From Asterella californica (taxonomy: Eukaryota; Streptophyta; Marchantiopsida; Marchantiales; Aytoniaceae): DNA of 64,000 nt. The notes beneath the pieces were generated by a model, which was not told where the DNA came from, searched no databases, and was given only the letters and a program-made list of their open reading frames with translations. How positions within the stretch are numbered: position 1 is the first letter of the stretch; every line of letters begins with the position of its first letter. The stretch is taken from the NCBI GenBank assembly GCA_036924285.1, contig JAYKYS010000012.1:3348001-3412000 (forward strand), given 5' to 3'. This document shows, in pieces, positions 45,830-57,729 of the stretch. Both the position numbers and the translations under genes were made by a program.

Positions 45830-47329
45830 ATGTCTTCGGACGAGGAGCTGCTGCTGCTGGCTGCGTCCTTAGAGGATAAAGATACTGAGAGGACACAAGA
45901 CAGTTCACAGTAAACAACCGGTTTCAGCCCCTTACCTGGCATCGAAGACAAGTCGTTATTAGAGACTCTACTCATTCCTGACACTGCTCCAAGGTTTATA
46001 TTCTTTTCTAGTAAGCTTCTGATGATCGCTTTCCACGAGCGTACAGTGCAGCTGACCCGTTCTTACAGTATTGTAGGAGTCCTGTATAAGTTCATGCAGA
46101 AGTTCGATTACGTCTTGACAGGCAAGATCTATTATTCATGTCTCGTCCACGTTGTGTCTCTCACGAGTTTGACTGACCCATACCGTTTCTTCTCTTTTTC
46201 AGAGGACGGGATTTTGCTGTATTTACAAGACATGCGGTTTCGCATGTTTAGCTACCCTGCATTTTCTGTCCGGGAAGGTGGTTCAAAATGTTCGACTGTG
46301 CACGGTATTTATAGACCTTTGGCTTTGCCGTGTATCCGTACCCAGCTAGAGTCGTCCAGATACCGCTTTCTTTGCCGGCACCATACGAACTTGGATCGAC
46401 AGTATGTCTCTCCGGAAAGCAGCGAGAGCGAGGGCCGACCATGGAGTTGTCAATGACCATGTGTCAGACGAGAAGTGACCTTGAGCCCTCTCTGTTCCCA
46501 CTCCTTTCTAGTTTCTTGCACAAGCAATACGTCCAGGAATGTTTTCCGTTGAAAGGAGAGGTAGTCTCTTGCACCTGCATTTCCAGAGCGTTATTTGTAT
46601 CCATGGTAAATCTTGTGTCGAGGTGAAGAAGAAGCTACTGCATGCAGTTGGGTGGGACCAGCAGCGTCCAATTGGTGCAGAGATATGCATCAAACAACTC
46701 TCCAACAAAGGGTTGCACACATTTGTGAGCATGGTCGGGTACTGTTTAAAGGACGAAAATTGCAGCATCATCATGTTATGATGAAAAACATTATTGAGAG
46801 CATGGTTGCAGATGGTAAGGAGTTATTTATGTTGCTAGGAGCCGCTCATACAACAAATCGTGTTGAGCTCAGTTACATGAATATTTTATCCAGGGCGCTT
46901 CAGTTTAACTGGTACAAATGTTCACATCTGCTGTCGAATATCTTATCTCAGTGCCTGCGTCAGATGTTGGTTTCTGAGAAATACTCACCTTCGCCTAGGT
47001 GGATCATGCAGACAGATATACAGAAAAGACGGTCTGACTCCATGTGAAACTCTTTCATTAGACCCGAGCAGGTCACCCCCGAGGACATAAATAATATATT
47101 TTTTCACATTGATAATCGACGGTGCCCACATTGCACTCGCATGTACTTCGAATGGGAGGTGAACGAGCAGGACGACGACGACGGCAGTGAGGAGCGGGCA
47201 GACGAGCGACAGAAGACAGGCGAGGTAGATCAGGCAGCATTCTTAGAACCAGAGCAACATCTCCCAGAGTTCATATCTCTAACAGATGTGCTACTCAGCT
47301 GCCAAAATGGCCCCATCGTACTCGAGTAG
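45830..47329 (+). pseudogene. Rep/HUH endonuclease-like pseudogene (Replitron-type), copy R3
   Basis: This is the best anchored copy. An ATG at 45830 opens 'MSSDEELLLLAASLEDKD'; the same frame runs to 46456 with one stop (45911-45913). After a shift the Rep core appears: the likely motif I strand 'LSMTMCQT' (about 46442), motif II 'RRGSLLHLHFQS' with the two His at 46572 and 46578, and motif III 'VGYCLKDE' with the Tyr at 46740, 56 codons after the first His. After another shift come 'GKELFMLLGAAHTTNRVELS', 'NILSRALQFNWYK', an acidic stretch and the end 'LPEFISLTDVL'. HxH(xQ) followed by YxxK is the signature of Rep-class, single-Tyr HUH endonucleases, as in CRESS viruses and Replitron transposons. 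There is no helicase domain as in Helitrons. Replitrons are described as abundant in non-seed plants, so that is my best match; an endogenised viral Rep is the alternative. Confidence 0.65.
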
Positions 47330-48047
47330 TGGCTCCCGTTTCCTTCATGATGAATTGTACTCCCTTGTACATCCTTGTACACTTAGACTGTCTGCAACTA
47401 TATACACTATATACACTTTGGAGTGTTTTGTACAGTCTTGTCTGTAAGACAATTTAGTCTGTCTCCCGGACACTCCAGGCTTATGTACTGTGTACTTTAA
47501 ACTAGCAGATGAAAGCAATGCTTATGTTGATGATCCTGCTTAAACTAGCACGTTAAATTATTAACACTGCTGGTGTTAATATCTACTGTGCTGGAGAATC
47601 AGTTGTATTGTATTCTGTATCGCAAACATCGAGTATTGTATTCTCTACCGCAGACGTTGAATAAACATATTGTTTACCCAAACCATGTGTCTGAATATTA
47701 TCCTACCGTGATAATTTAGTCACGTTTGACCAAAAGTGACCGAGAGCGTCCATGATTGAGCGACGAAGAAAAATAATGCAGAGCAGAGAAAAATAAACCC
47801 CCAAGAAAGGACTGAAACTGAGCCAGGGTCAAATATGCATGCTGGAAAAAGGAGAGAATCTTAATAATCAACTTTGACACACCCTATTTACATGGAGAGA
47901 CCCAAATGTTCAGAAGTTTTGCTCTTCGTACTCATCTTAAAAAGACATAAATTGGCAATCGGAGAGTTTAACTCAGGTCACATTTCATCAGGGATCCGTA
48001 TCATTGTGATCAAGTCTCAAGGGTATCGGATCAATAATGCTATTTCA
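47330..48047. other. Non-coding stretch after Rep copy R3
   Basis: Contains short internal repeats (TTGTACA- and ATATACACT-type words, 47355-47440; CAGACGTTG/AACATCGAGTATTG words near 47625-47660). The 3' end of the R3 element may lie here. Confidence 0.4.
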
Positions 48048-49232
48048 AGGAGGTGCATGCATAATAATCACATGTTTCATGTTTTGAGGGAGGAGGCAAA
48101 TATCCACAAGGTTAATTTATTATCTAACACTTCGGTTGGGAAGGGTTAGGTAATAAATTAAAGTTTTGAGTTTTTCACCTAGTAGTGGTTATCATTGACT
48201 CGCATATACTATTCTGATGAGTACATCTGTCTGTGCTCTTTTTTATGGTTTATGTCTGGTTTTTCTCACTTTCTCATGTTGACTTAATAGTTAATATTTT
48301 TAAAAAATTATTTTATATTTTTAGTTTTATTTATTTATTTCCTCAATAACAACAAGTGAACAAAAGTTCCCAAAAGTTCATCTTGCATGCATATTTTATC
48401 TTATTGACTTCTTTGCATATTCACCTCTTCCAAGTTCAGAAGAAGGGAATATGCAAAGGCAGTTTAATTTATCACCTAACCCTTTCGACAAAAAGAGTTA
48501 AGTGATAAATTAAACTGCGTAAAAAACTATTTAACTGCTACACTGTAGCTCGCACTTATCTTTCTCATTGCGCGCTCCAACCCACTTCTCTTATGGATTT
48601 TGTCCACACATCCGGCATGTAGTTTACACTTAACAATATATAACATATACAAAAGTAATAAATTCATTTTAGAAGTATTGAAATCTTTCTATATAACGTT
48701 TATATAACTTTCATTAACATCTTGAAAGCACCCACGCTACAGTGTCTGGTCCAGTGACGTCAAGTGAATTTTTTATTTTTTTCGTTTGGTTTTTTCTTTC
48801 ATCCGAAAGTACACTTTGGATGCATATTTTGGATTTTCTTTGGGATTGACAAAAAGGTAACATTGTTGTTAAGCATGCATAGTCACCTCTTCCGAGTTCG
48901 GAAGAGGGAGAAATGCATGTCCGTTTAATTTAATACCTAACTCTTATAGCAGGAAGGGTTAGGTATTAAATTAAATGCAAGAGTAAAATTATATATTCAT
49001 GAGTACAGTATTCTGGACTTGTACCTTCAGAAGCGCGAGAATCCAGTCTGCACTTATGGGTTTTTGCCTGCTCTCTTCGTGTTCCAGATATAAACTAACA
49101 AATAACGTCTATGAAATATTTTAATTATTTATATTTATTTAATTTATATATTTTAATTAATACTTATATAATTCTCTGATAACAAAAAGAGAACACAAGT
49201 TCCCAGAAGTTCAGTTTGCATGCATATTCTAT
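48048..49232 (+). repeat. Three head-to-tail paired-hairpin repeats
   Basis: Unit f (48048-48395), unit g (48411 to about 48840) and unit h (48872-49232). Each has an outer hairpin, an inner hairpin, a body with a TATGG(G)TTTxTxxCTG-like phrase, an AT-rich tail and, in f and h, an end reading AAGTTC..TTTGCATGCATAT. Unit g is the cleanest. Its outer arms CTTTGCATATTC / GAATATGCAAAG (48411-48458) and inner arms AGTTTAATTTATCAC / GTGATAAATTAAACT (48461-48516) are perfect. In h the inner hairpin spans 48924-48975. No protein is encoded. Confidence 0.8.
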
Positions 49233-50464
49233 TTGATCTGTAGTAAGGTTTAGGGCACAAACTCGGAATTAGGGTTTATGCAGGACCCACCTGTCGCCAG
49301 GGTTCATGTGGGGATTTGCGAGTCCTGCAGGAAAACAGGAAGAAAATGGAGAAAAGGTCCTGAGAGGTATACAGCTCGAGGAAGAGCTCAACAACTACTT
49401 CTATCCACAAAAAGAAGTTAGTTTCCAACTCTTAGGAATGTCCTTAGATGAATGTAAGAGTACCAGAGACTTATGTTACGTTGTCGGCAGGCTGAAAGAT
49501 TCACACCAGTGAGCCATTTCGACCTTAATAATTAACTACACCGTATACTATCAGAGGTTAGAAGAAACCGCAGGCGTGTAAGTATTTTATTGAATTAAAA
49601 GCCTCGTCTCTTGGTATCTAGAAGTCAAGGGATATATTCACAATGCTTTTCTGGGTAAGAGCTCAAAAGAGAAAGAGAAGTGAATCCTTCTCACCAGTAA
49701 TAAGGCAATTTCCTCTAATGTGTTTCAGAAATAGAATTAACTAACTTTAACACAACACTAAATGGACTGCCAGGATGCGGGCATGCAGCGCCACGTCACG
49801 TCGCGACCTGGATGATGGTAGTGTATAATGTCCATAGAGGCGGTCCACTTCGGCCAGGGCTCCATGATACGCGGTGTGCGGAGAACTTCAGGCCGTCGAT
49901 GAGTGGATCGAGCGAAGTAAGTTGGAAGATGCTTCGACCGACGAATAGACAGTTACGTATAGTGCTAAGGTGTCTACCACTACTGGTAATGTGCTAGTGC
50001 GGAGACTGTGCACGGGAGACAAACGAGCTGCCGTTCGTGTGCGGACCGGTCCGACGTATGCCTACCGCTCTCGTACCGCACTCGTCGCGGCTCGGCGCAG
50101 ACTGCCGAACCTTCACCGCGCACCAGGCGGCTCGGGCCGTGAAGCCGAGACGACATGGTTGGCGTCCGGTCGTCTCATGGGCTAGTCGTAGAGCTGCTCC
50201 TCCACGATTGTCGCGTTGGAAGTCATGAGAGCCGCCATGTACAGGAGAACCGTCTTCCCAGCGTTTAGGTAATTTTGAATTACGACAGATACTCTATTTA
50301 TAAATAACTGGAAGTCTGGCAGAAGTTCACTTTCTAGGTCATACTTGGCTGCGCCGATGAAGAATTCTTTACTTCAGCTTGTGTTCATGCAGGCAAGCTA
50401 GGATGTCGGGTCAGTTCGTCATCCTTCTGGTTCGAACTCGTTCGAGTTATCTATATACCTCAAG
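49233..50464. other. Non-coding with a GC-rich patch
   Basis: 49770-50250 is markedly GC-rich, unlike its neighbours. On the minus strand an ATG at about 50248 opens 'MAALMTSNATIVEEQLYD' before a stop. That is reminiscent of gag starts in some plant LTR elements, but too short to prove it. A + frame at 49306-49512 (68 codons) has no match I know. Confidence 0.3.
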
Positions 50465-50800
50465 ATGCATGCATATTTGAGTTCACCTCTTCCATCTTCT
50501 GTCTGAAGAGGGAAGCATGTTCAATTTATTTATTTTTTTCTTTGAAAAGGTTAGATAATAAAATTTATATTATATAAATTTATATCTATACGGTACCAAG
50601 TTCTCTCACTTATAGTTATGGAAGTGAGTATGTGTGCTCTTGGTGTATAAGTTAATTTTGGATCTGCTGGTAATTTTTGTTGGACTATCATTTATTATTT
50701 ATAAAATATTTTAGAATTTTCTTCTGTTTCTCTATCATTTCTATATACTACTATAACATATGTATAAGAAAAGAACTAACACAAATTTCCCAAATTTTTA
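50465..50800 (+). repeat. Paired-hairpin repeat, worn copy i
   Basis: Starts GCATGCATATTTGAGTTCACC with outer-hairpin partner GAAGAGGGAAGCATG. The worn inner hairpin TTCAATTTATTTATT / AGATAATAAAATTT follows, then GTATAAGTTAATTTTGGATCTGCTGG, a form of the family body. Confidence 0.55.
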
Positions 50801-52094
50801 CACAATATACAGTAGATCTCCCCATAGTTTATAGTCCACATCAAAGAAAACCTACCTCACCAGAAAATATTTTCCTTTTTCCACGTCCCATAATATAACT
50901 ACCTAGCGACAGTACAGAGATCACCACGTTTCTACCACTTGTCCCTCCGAACTTCTTCACCTCGTTGGGATGCATATCATCTATTATAATCGACTACTGT
51001 TCAATCCTGAACTCGACCATACATGGTTGAGTATTTTTTGGCAGTTTGGTTCAAATCAAACCAGTTGGGAAATATGTGGTTTAGAAATTTAGAAATAGTT
51101 TAAATCTGAAATGATTGGATTTTTCACATCAACGGTTTTTAAACGATCTGGTTCTTAAAGTAGACGATCCTTAAGCGGTTCGGTTTTATAGTCTCAGAAA
51201 AAGATACAATATAATTCGAAGATAATTATGCTCTGATTTTAATAAACATGAATAATACATTACGATTTTAAAGTGAATACTATAACATGTGTTATAATCA
51301 AACCATCTCAATCAAATCTAAACATTTACTGATAAACACTCATGGTAACGCAATTCAAGACTTTCTACACAGTTCGATTCATAAACAGTTTGATTCATTA
51401 CCTCACCAGGAAACATGCATATTCACCTCGCAGGGTATAGAGTTTGTTCCGGTGTTATTTGATTATTTATTTTACGCAATGTCTTCATGTAAGCTGTTTT
51501 GGAGGGGTTTTTTTAAACGTGGTTCAGTTCAACAGTATGCTCTGGCTGTTTCGGGCTTTTTCAAGTGATGCAATCCTTGCTTTACGGACGTCCGATAAGT
51601 TCACTTCTCCTCCCAAGTTTATTGCTGCGCGATGTTTCGTTCTTATTCAAATTTCACGTGACAAGCATACTTCACTGCGTGTAGTAAGAAAAGACCACAG
51701 TGGGCCAGTTTAACTTTATTTCAATAAAAACCACTGTACATAGAGACCAAGACGTCTAGTAGCTTGAAACCTCTCGCAAGAAATACCGCTGTACATACAA
51801 GGTAGCTTAAATATCTCGCAAGAAATACCACTATACATAGGCCTAGTAGCTGCAAAACCTCTCGTGTGGCCGAAAGTAGTAAACTGAGAGACAGAGCGCT
51901 GCAAGCGCTGAAAACCGCTTTTCTGCTTCTGTAAATATGACTTCTACACTAAACTGAACTCGTTCTGTTCTCCTTTGTGCTTGAAGGTCCTTCGTCCATT
52001 GTCTCACCTTGGTTCAAGAAGAAAAACTGTAAGATTCAGAAGGAAAAAATGAAAAGAAAAAACTGGTGAGAAGTATCCTTACATTATTTTCTGT
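50801..52094. other. Non-coding stretch with a short tandem repeat
   Basis: 51730-51870 holds three unequal units built on ACC(A/G)CTGTACATA, TAGCTT and CCTCTCGCAAGAAAT. GCATATTCACCTCGCAGG at about 51416 is the start of a truncated paired-hairpin repeat. Open frames at 51287-51713 are not recognisable. Confidence 0.5.
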
Positions 52095-53010
52095 TCATCT
52101 AGTTGTGATGTCGCGAAGGAAAGCACTGCATAATGGCATGTAATCAGAGAAAGCATGCACAATCTCAAACAATGGACAAGCAGGGTCCGTCATAGGAGAG
52201 AGTAAACTCAAGAAATGTTCTTCATCCTCTGGAGTCAATGCATCAAAGTATCGTCTGCGACCTTGTTGGTTAGCAAAAAATATTGTATCAATATCTCTCC
52301 TAGTGATAGTCTACGGGTGGATAATAGACTTCCACAGTGCCTCGCTTCTGACACGCTGTATTCTGTTACCCATGAGCCATCTGCAAGAAGGAGAATATTT
52401 CCCAGATCGAACCATGGATATGAGTGAAGTTCACAATGTACTTCCGAGCGGGTGTCGGCACCTTTACTTGTTGAACTGCAAGGCTCTTTGCAGTATGTTG
52501 TTCGAGTTGAGTTCTAACCTATTTTTAGTGTCTGTTGCACCCAGGAGAGTAAAAATCTCGTCTCCATCTGCAAGCATGGAATCAGTGATATTCTTCATGC
52601 AAGAACGATGATGAACCTCAGACTTATCTTTCATGCAGTACTCAACCATACACACGAAAGTATGAAGTCGTATGTTATTAAGCTTCTTCATGCAAACCTC
52701 AGTCCTTAGCGGTCTACTGCTGCTTCTCCAACCTAAGACGACAATGAGTCTATTTTGACATCAATAGGACTTGCGGCTCGTAAACACAACACTCATGTGC
52801 AACAAAGCACCACCTCTTTCTACAGAGAGTAGACCAATCTCACATTCACGCTGTAGAAAACCGCATAATGGGTCTCAACAAGTGAGATCAAGGTCAACTC
52901 CTGTCCGACCAACAGTGACTGATACTTCAAGATTTTTCGTTATTGTTTGTCTAGAACGAGGAACTGTCAGATTGTTCGCTGATCGCTTTTCACGAGCAGC
53001 CTATCGCATT
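52095..53010 (-). pseudogene. Rep/HUH endonuclease-like pseudogene, copy R4
   Basis: This is the only copy on the minus strand. Reading right to left: 'NLEVSVTVGRT' (motif I-like, about 52930), then 'LLSVERGGALLHMS', where the second His of HxH is lost (first His codon 52797-52799). 'KKLNNIRLHTFVCMVEYCMK' carries the motif III Tyr at 52638-52640. 'DEIFTLLGATDTKNRLELNS' and 'NILQRALQFNK' follow. After shifts and one TAG, 'TITRRDIDTIFFANQQ' leads into 60 open codons ending at TGA 52095-52097. R4 keeps more C-terminal sequence than the others. Minus-strand frames at 53190-53591 (Ser-rich) could be its upstream part. Confidence 0.7.
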
Positions 53011-55650
53011 TGCATCAGATGGATAAGGATAGTGTTTGCAACTTATCTTGTAAACTCTAGTGTTTACTGTCTGGCATATGCATCCCACAGATTTCTATCT
53101 AAACACAGAGCAAACCACTGGCTTGAGAGTATCGTCCTGCTGGTTACGGATGAACTTTGGATAACAGAAAAGGATGGATCGACTGTCCTTTAGGATGAGT
53201 CACAAGTCGTCGGAGTAGACGTATAAGAAAGATCCCACAATATATGATCTAACCCAAGCAACATGAATTCATACGACTTCAAGCAAAATTGAAAATTGAT
53301 GTAAATGTAGCTCTTTGTGAGATAGAGTACCGTCTCTCTTGAACGTAACAATGGATAAGGATGATGAATGGATAGAACTGCAAATTCATCTAGTTGATAC
53401 TTGTAACCTTCGATACTATGTAATAGAGATGAAAGATGTGGATATAGAGAAGGGAAGAGATATGATGATGATGACGGAAGCAAATGGCTCGATAGTACAA
53501 CTAAAGGGCTGGACGCAGCAGTAGACGAGAGGTCAGGAGTCACACATTGCTCATCATCGGTTATGTCCTTGCGTTCAGAATAATTGATCATAGGGAAAAA
53601 CGAGAAAATGTGCTAAAAGAAGTACATGGAGGACGATAACGAGAAAACGATGCAATTATCATGCAAGCAAGTGCCCATCCCGTCGACATGTGTGTCGCAA
53701 TATATTTCGGAGTAGCTTTGGCCATCCCTGCGACAAAGATGATCGGTTCAATATTTTTAGAATGATTTGGATCAGAAAAAGTTGGATTTAATGATCTTTC
53801 AAAAATGGTTTAGAGATACTACTCTGCACTTATATTTTCTAAACTGCAGAAGAAAACTCGCGCATGGGAACCAAAGATGGTAATAAGTTAGAGGTCAAGA
53901 TTGTGTGCAGTTTCATGAATAGGTTAAAGTTTGAACGTATGCTGAAGCTAAATTGATCGAAACTACACGGAAAACAGTTTTCAAATTGTAGGTGTGAATT
54001 AGCTATTACTTAGTTCAGAATTTGAATACGTGATCTAACTACATGTGAACTACAAGCTATTGTGTTATATCCAACTCTCGAGGTGTAAGCTAAATAAGCG
54101 TCCAAAGTGTACACCCAGCCAGGGACGGAAAACACCAACCGGCGGACACGAAGAAGAAAATCAAAGAAGACGTTTCTTCAGGTAGACATGTGTGGAGGTG
54201 TTCAGTTTTATTACAATATTTTCATCAGTTCCCGAATTCTGGCCTGGTTCTTTAAGAAGTCATGAAACAGTGTGAGGCACTGGCACATCATCCATCTGCC
54301 TCTAATATAAACCGTATATAGTAAAACTTTCAAGAGGAAGTGAATGACACAATATAAATGGGCTGTGTCTAAGGACCTAGTAGAGTCAGTTCGAATCTCC
54401 TTGCAGGTAAACTCATAAATAAAGAAGAATCGTCTCTTCAGAGTAGTTAGAGGGACGCTTAAATAGAAAAAATAATTTAACTTGATTCAAGTCTTTCGAT
54501 GGATGTGCTCAAAATTTGATTGAACTAATGTGTTAAGAGGGGTGTCTTTAAAAAGTCACGCCCTACTAAACCTCCCAAGAGGTCTTGAGATTGATTATTT
54601 CTGAAAATAATCTCAGAAATAAAAACATACGCGTCGAAATACATAGAAGTAACTCAGCAGGGGTGATAATGCAAGGATGGTATACATACCGAAGTGGAGC
54701 TAATAAGTGCATCAAAGTGGAGCACTGAAATTTGCAAGCAAAATTTCCTTTTTATAGTGCAAGCTCGAGTAAATCATTAATACTCCATATGCCAAAACGC
54801 TTTATTCAATCCACCAAGAAATTTTATTCTGAGTGGAAGTTAGTAAATCAATATATACATAAATAAATAAAATATAAATACATTGTTGTTGTATGCATAA
54901 AGCTTGTGGTCAAAAAACAGTGTTAAGATTGTACTACACTATTAAGTGAGTTCTGCTTACATGTGACTGAATATTCCAGCTGAACGGAACAGAAATACCA
55001 GCTATCATTGAGATGTCAGAAATGAGTTATACATATATAAGAAAACAAAGTTAAAGATTTGTACTGTATTCTGTAAATATCAACTTATCTACCCATCCAA
55101 ACATAAATAGATGCGATTATCCTTTACCTCAGCGTACCAACTTAATGGATAGTAGTAATAATCAATCTAGTACAAGAGAACTTCAAGATGAAAACTCATT
55201 TCTATCATTTCCTCAACTCATTTCGCTCATTTCACTTGCAGTTATCTAAATAGACTTTTGAATTTTCCAAAATATAGAATTAGTTAATTAAATATTATTG
55301 TAATTTTTTATCGCTTCTAATCTTCACCATAGACCACGTTTGAAAGGAAAGAAATCAGTGCTTATACAACGAACAACATGATGAATCTTTTGAGCCCTGG
55401 TACAGACTGATCGGTGATCAGACGACTAGGAGGAACTTCTGATGACGCAGAAATCTGCTTGGCTCCATCTTTCTAGGGTTTGTTCATTGGAGCTCTGGGC
55501 CTCTAGCACCAGGGGTTTAACTAGGGTTAACGTAACACATTAATTCTACTCATAGTAAGTGCCCTGCCGTGTATGGAAATAGTTAGTTTTATATACAGTA
55601 ATATTTGTTAGTTCATCGGACGATAAAGATTCGTGCAGACTCGCATTACA
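53011..55650. other. Non-coding stretch
   Basis: No supported gene beyond the possible upstream part of R4 (53190-53591, -; 133 codons, Ser-rich). AT-rich throughout. Confidence 0.4.
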
Positions 55651-55808
55651 TCAGTTAACATGAGTAGAGTTAACTTTAAGTATTTAACTTGAGACTAATA
55701 GACTTGAATATATAAACGATGCACGAAATCATTTAAAACATGTGTAGAGTTAACTCTGAGTGGTTTAACTTGAAACAGTCTAGGTAGACTTGAATATATA
55801 CACGATGC
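55651..55808 (+). repeat. Two-unit tandem repeat, about 80 bp
   Basis: ACATG(A/T)GTAGAGTTAACT, TTTAACTTGA and TAGACTTGAATATATA(A/C)ACGATGC occur twice in order. Confidence 0.8.
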
Positions 55809-57400
55809 GGTATTTTTTTCTCTACGTTCTACAAATAATAATAATGCTTCGTCTCTTTCAGTTTCATAAAATTATCTCTCAATTGGGCAAAACATATGTT
55901 TCTGTATAGGAGAATCCGTCTTTAACTTTTTTTATTAAACTATTTCCTGCAGGCAGGAGGTGGGTGCCTGACAGAAGAGGAACGATAACGATATCACCAT
56001 GTAAAGCCAAACCTAACCATCATCAACCTGAGTCACTTTGGTCGAACAAAGAGCCGAGTCGTCTACTGGAAGTCGATGTTTTACTAGAGGCTTTACCAGT
56101 TTACATACCGTCAAAGCACTTCTGTTTAGCCCCACACATCGCACGAATGAACGTGCGGTAAGATTAAAGCTGCACGCCCACGCTTAGCATACCATCCGTT
56201 GATCTATACTCGAAACGACAACCTGTTACTGTTCGGGGCGCGTGCGGTGTGTCAAAGCCTTCCTTACGTGAAACTAGTTACGTCTGATGCTTGAAAGAAA
56301 GAAAGAAATCCGCTGTAATCCGGCTGACGGATATACTAGATAACATTGTAGAAGCGAGGACGGACCGTATAGAGCTGACAGGAACGTGTAGTTTGTGGGC
56401 GGGCAGAAACACGTCAGAAGCGCGGGGCGGGCAGCAGAGTGCAGAGTCAGGGGCAGGAGGACGCCGGCGTAGGAAGAGCTTTGAGCTTTTGGCTGCAGCG
56501 CGGAGAAGAGAAGGGCCCATTGACTGTCGGAGGGGACGAGGTGCCGTTCTTTGGCCCGAGGCAGGCAGGCAGGCAGGCATGCTGGCTTGCTGGACTAGAG
56601 GTGGTAGAATTGGCGCGGCTGGCCGGGAGTGTCTAGAGTCTAGACAAGAAAACATTTGCCGCGGGCTGGGAGCAGCGGAGCACGGAGCAAACCGGAAGAG
56701 TGTCGAGGATAGAAATGAGACCGAGAGAAGTGAGGGAGAGAGAGCTCTCGAGTTAAGACAGCGAGAGAGAGAAAGAGATCCCCGAGTAAGGAGAAAGCCG
56801 GCTAAGGGGAGGAGCCTTTATACACAGTAACGTCAAGAACTTGCGAGTGCACGAGTGCACATGGGGGAAGAATTCATGAAGAAGGGACGAACAACATCAG
56901 CAAAGGTTAGTAGACGGGTGGAGAAGGGAAGGGGGAAATGAAGAAGTGAAAGGGAAATTCTATGGATCATGGATGATGAGTGGAAGGTGAGAGAGACTAC
57001 TACAAAGGAGCGTAGAAGGGCCCAGTGCACTCTTTTCTTCCTTTCCTCTTATCCAGCAGTTCTTTTCCCCGGGCTCCCTTGAGAGCGTCCCGTGAGAGAG
57101 AGCACAGCGGAGAGTAAAGCGCTGGGAGAAAGAAGAAAGAGTCCGTTTTCGCTTCAGAAGCAGAGGAGGAAGAAGAAGAGTCCTCTTGGAGAAAAGGAGA
57201 GAAGGAGGAAAAGAGTATTGAAGAGAGAAACCGAGAGCAGGCACTGCGGAGCCTGTGCGCTGTGACTTGCGGAACTTGCTATCAGAATCTCAGTCTCTGG
57301 CTTGGCCTTGGAAAACCACCATTCCGTCGTTGTGATTGTTGGTGATGCCCTGTGTAGCGTGTACGAGTACTTTGACTGAGATCTGGCCCCGCGTTTGATG
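55809..57400 (+). other. GC/GA-rich upstream region of the ASG1-like gene
   Basis: From about 56200 the base composition changes from AT-rich to GC-rich, with GAGAGA tracts (56730-56800) and a GGCA microsatellite (56562-56580). This is the profile of a plant promoter and 5' leader. Frames open here on both strands (for example 179 codons at 56291-56830) are low-complexity Arg/Glu/Gly-rich and I do not treat them as genes. I could not fix the transcription start. Confidence 0.45.
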
Positions 57401-57411
57401 TGCTTGTTGTG

Positions 57412-57729
57412 GTAAGTATCATCTCGTAGGGGTGTTTCGGACGTGTTCGTGGCTTTGATCATCGCATGATATGCTTCTTGGTGGAGTGGAGCACGTGATT
57501 TTCTCGAGAGGATATGAACAACTTTTCTCTGCCGGTCCACTCTATTTGGAGCCACAGCTTTACACTCTTACTGGCGACTCCGCGAGGTGGCTTTTCATGA
57601 GACCCTGCTCCCTGGTCGCGGTCTCCATCGCGCCATCACCCGCAGTCGCTTCCCGTCTCCCGCGTCCTTGTATACAGAGGATTCAGGCCATAGATTTTTA
57701 ATATTTCCACCACATTCTTTCTTTCTCAG
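57412..57729 (+). other. Possible 5' UTR intron of the ASG1-like gene
   Basis: GTAAGTATC at 57412 is an excellent donor, and a pyrimidine-rich stretch ending TTTCTTTCTCAG at 57729 is a good acceptor. Another acceptor (CTCAATTCAG, ending about 57902) is possible. The main start codon lies downstream at 58320, so this would be a leader intron. Confidence 0.4.

Noticed and set aside
52979..53000. Match of GATCGCTTTTCACGAGC (+) to a word in Rep copy R3
   Set aside because: R4 is on the other strand here, so a + strand match would be inconsistent with the homology; taken as coincidence.
54360..54420. tRNA-like B box (AGTTCGAATCTCC)
   Set aside because: No matching A box or cloverleaf that I can fold; no second copy.
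55970..55985. TGACAGAAGAGG resembling the start of miR156
   Set aside because: Only 11-12 bases agree and no partner arm is visible nearby.
56291..56830. Open frame of 179 codons upstream of the ASG1-like gene
   Set aside because: Arg/Glu/Gly-rich, low complexity, open on both strands because of base composition; no recognisable domain. More likely promoter and leader.
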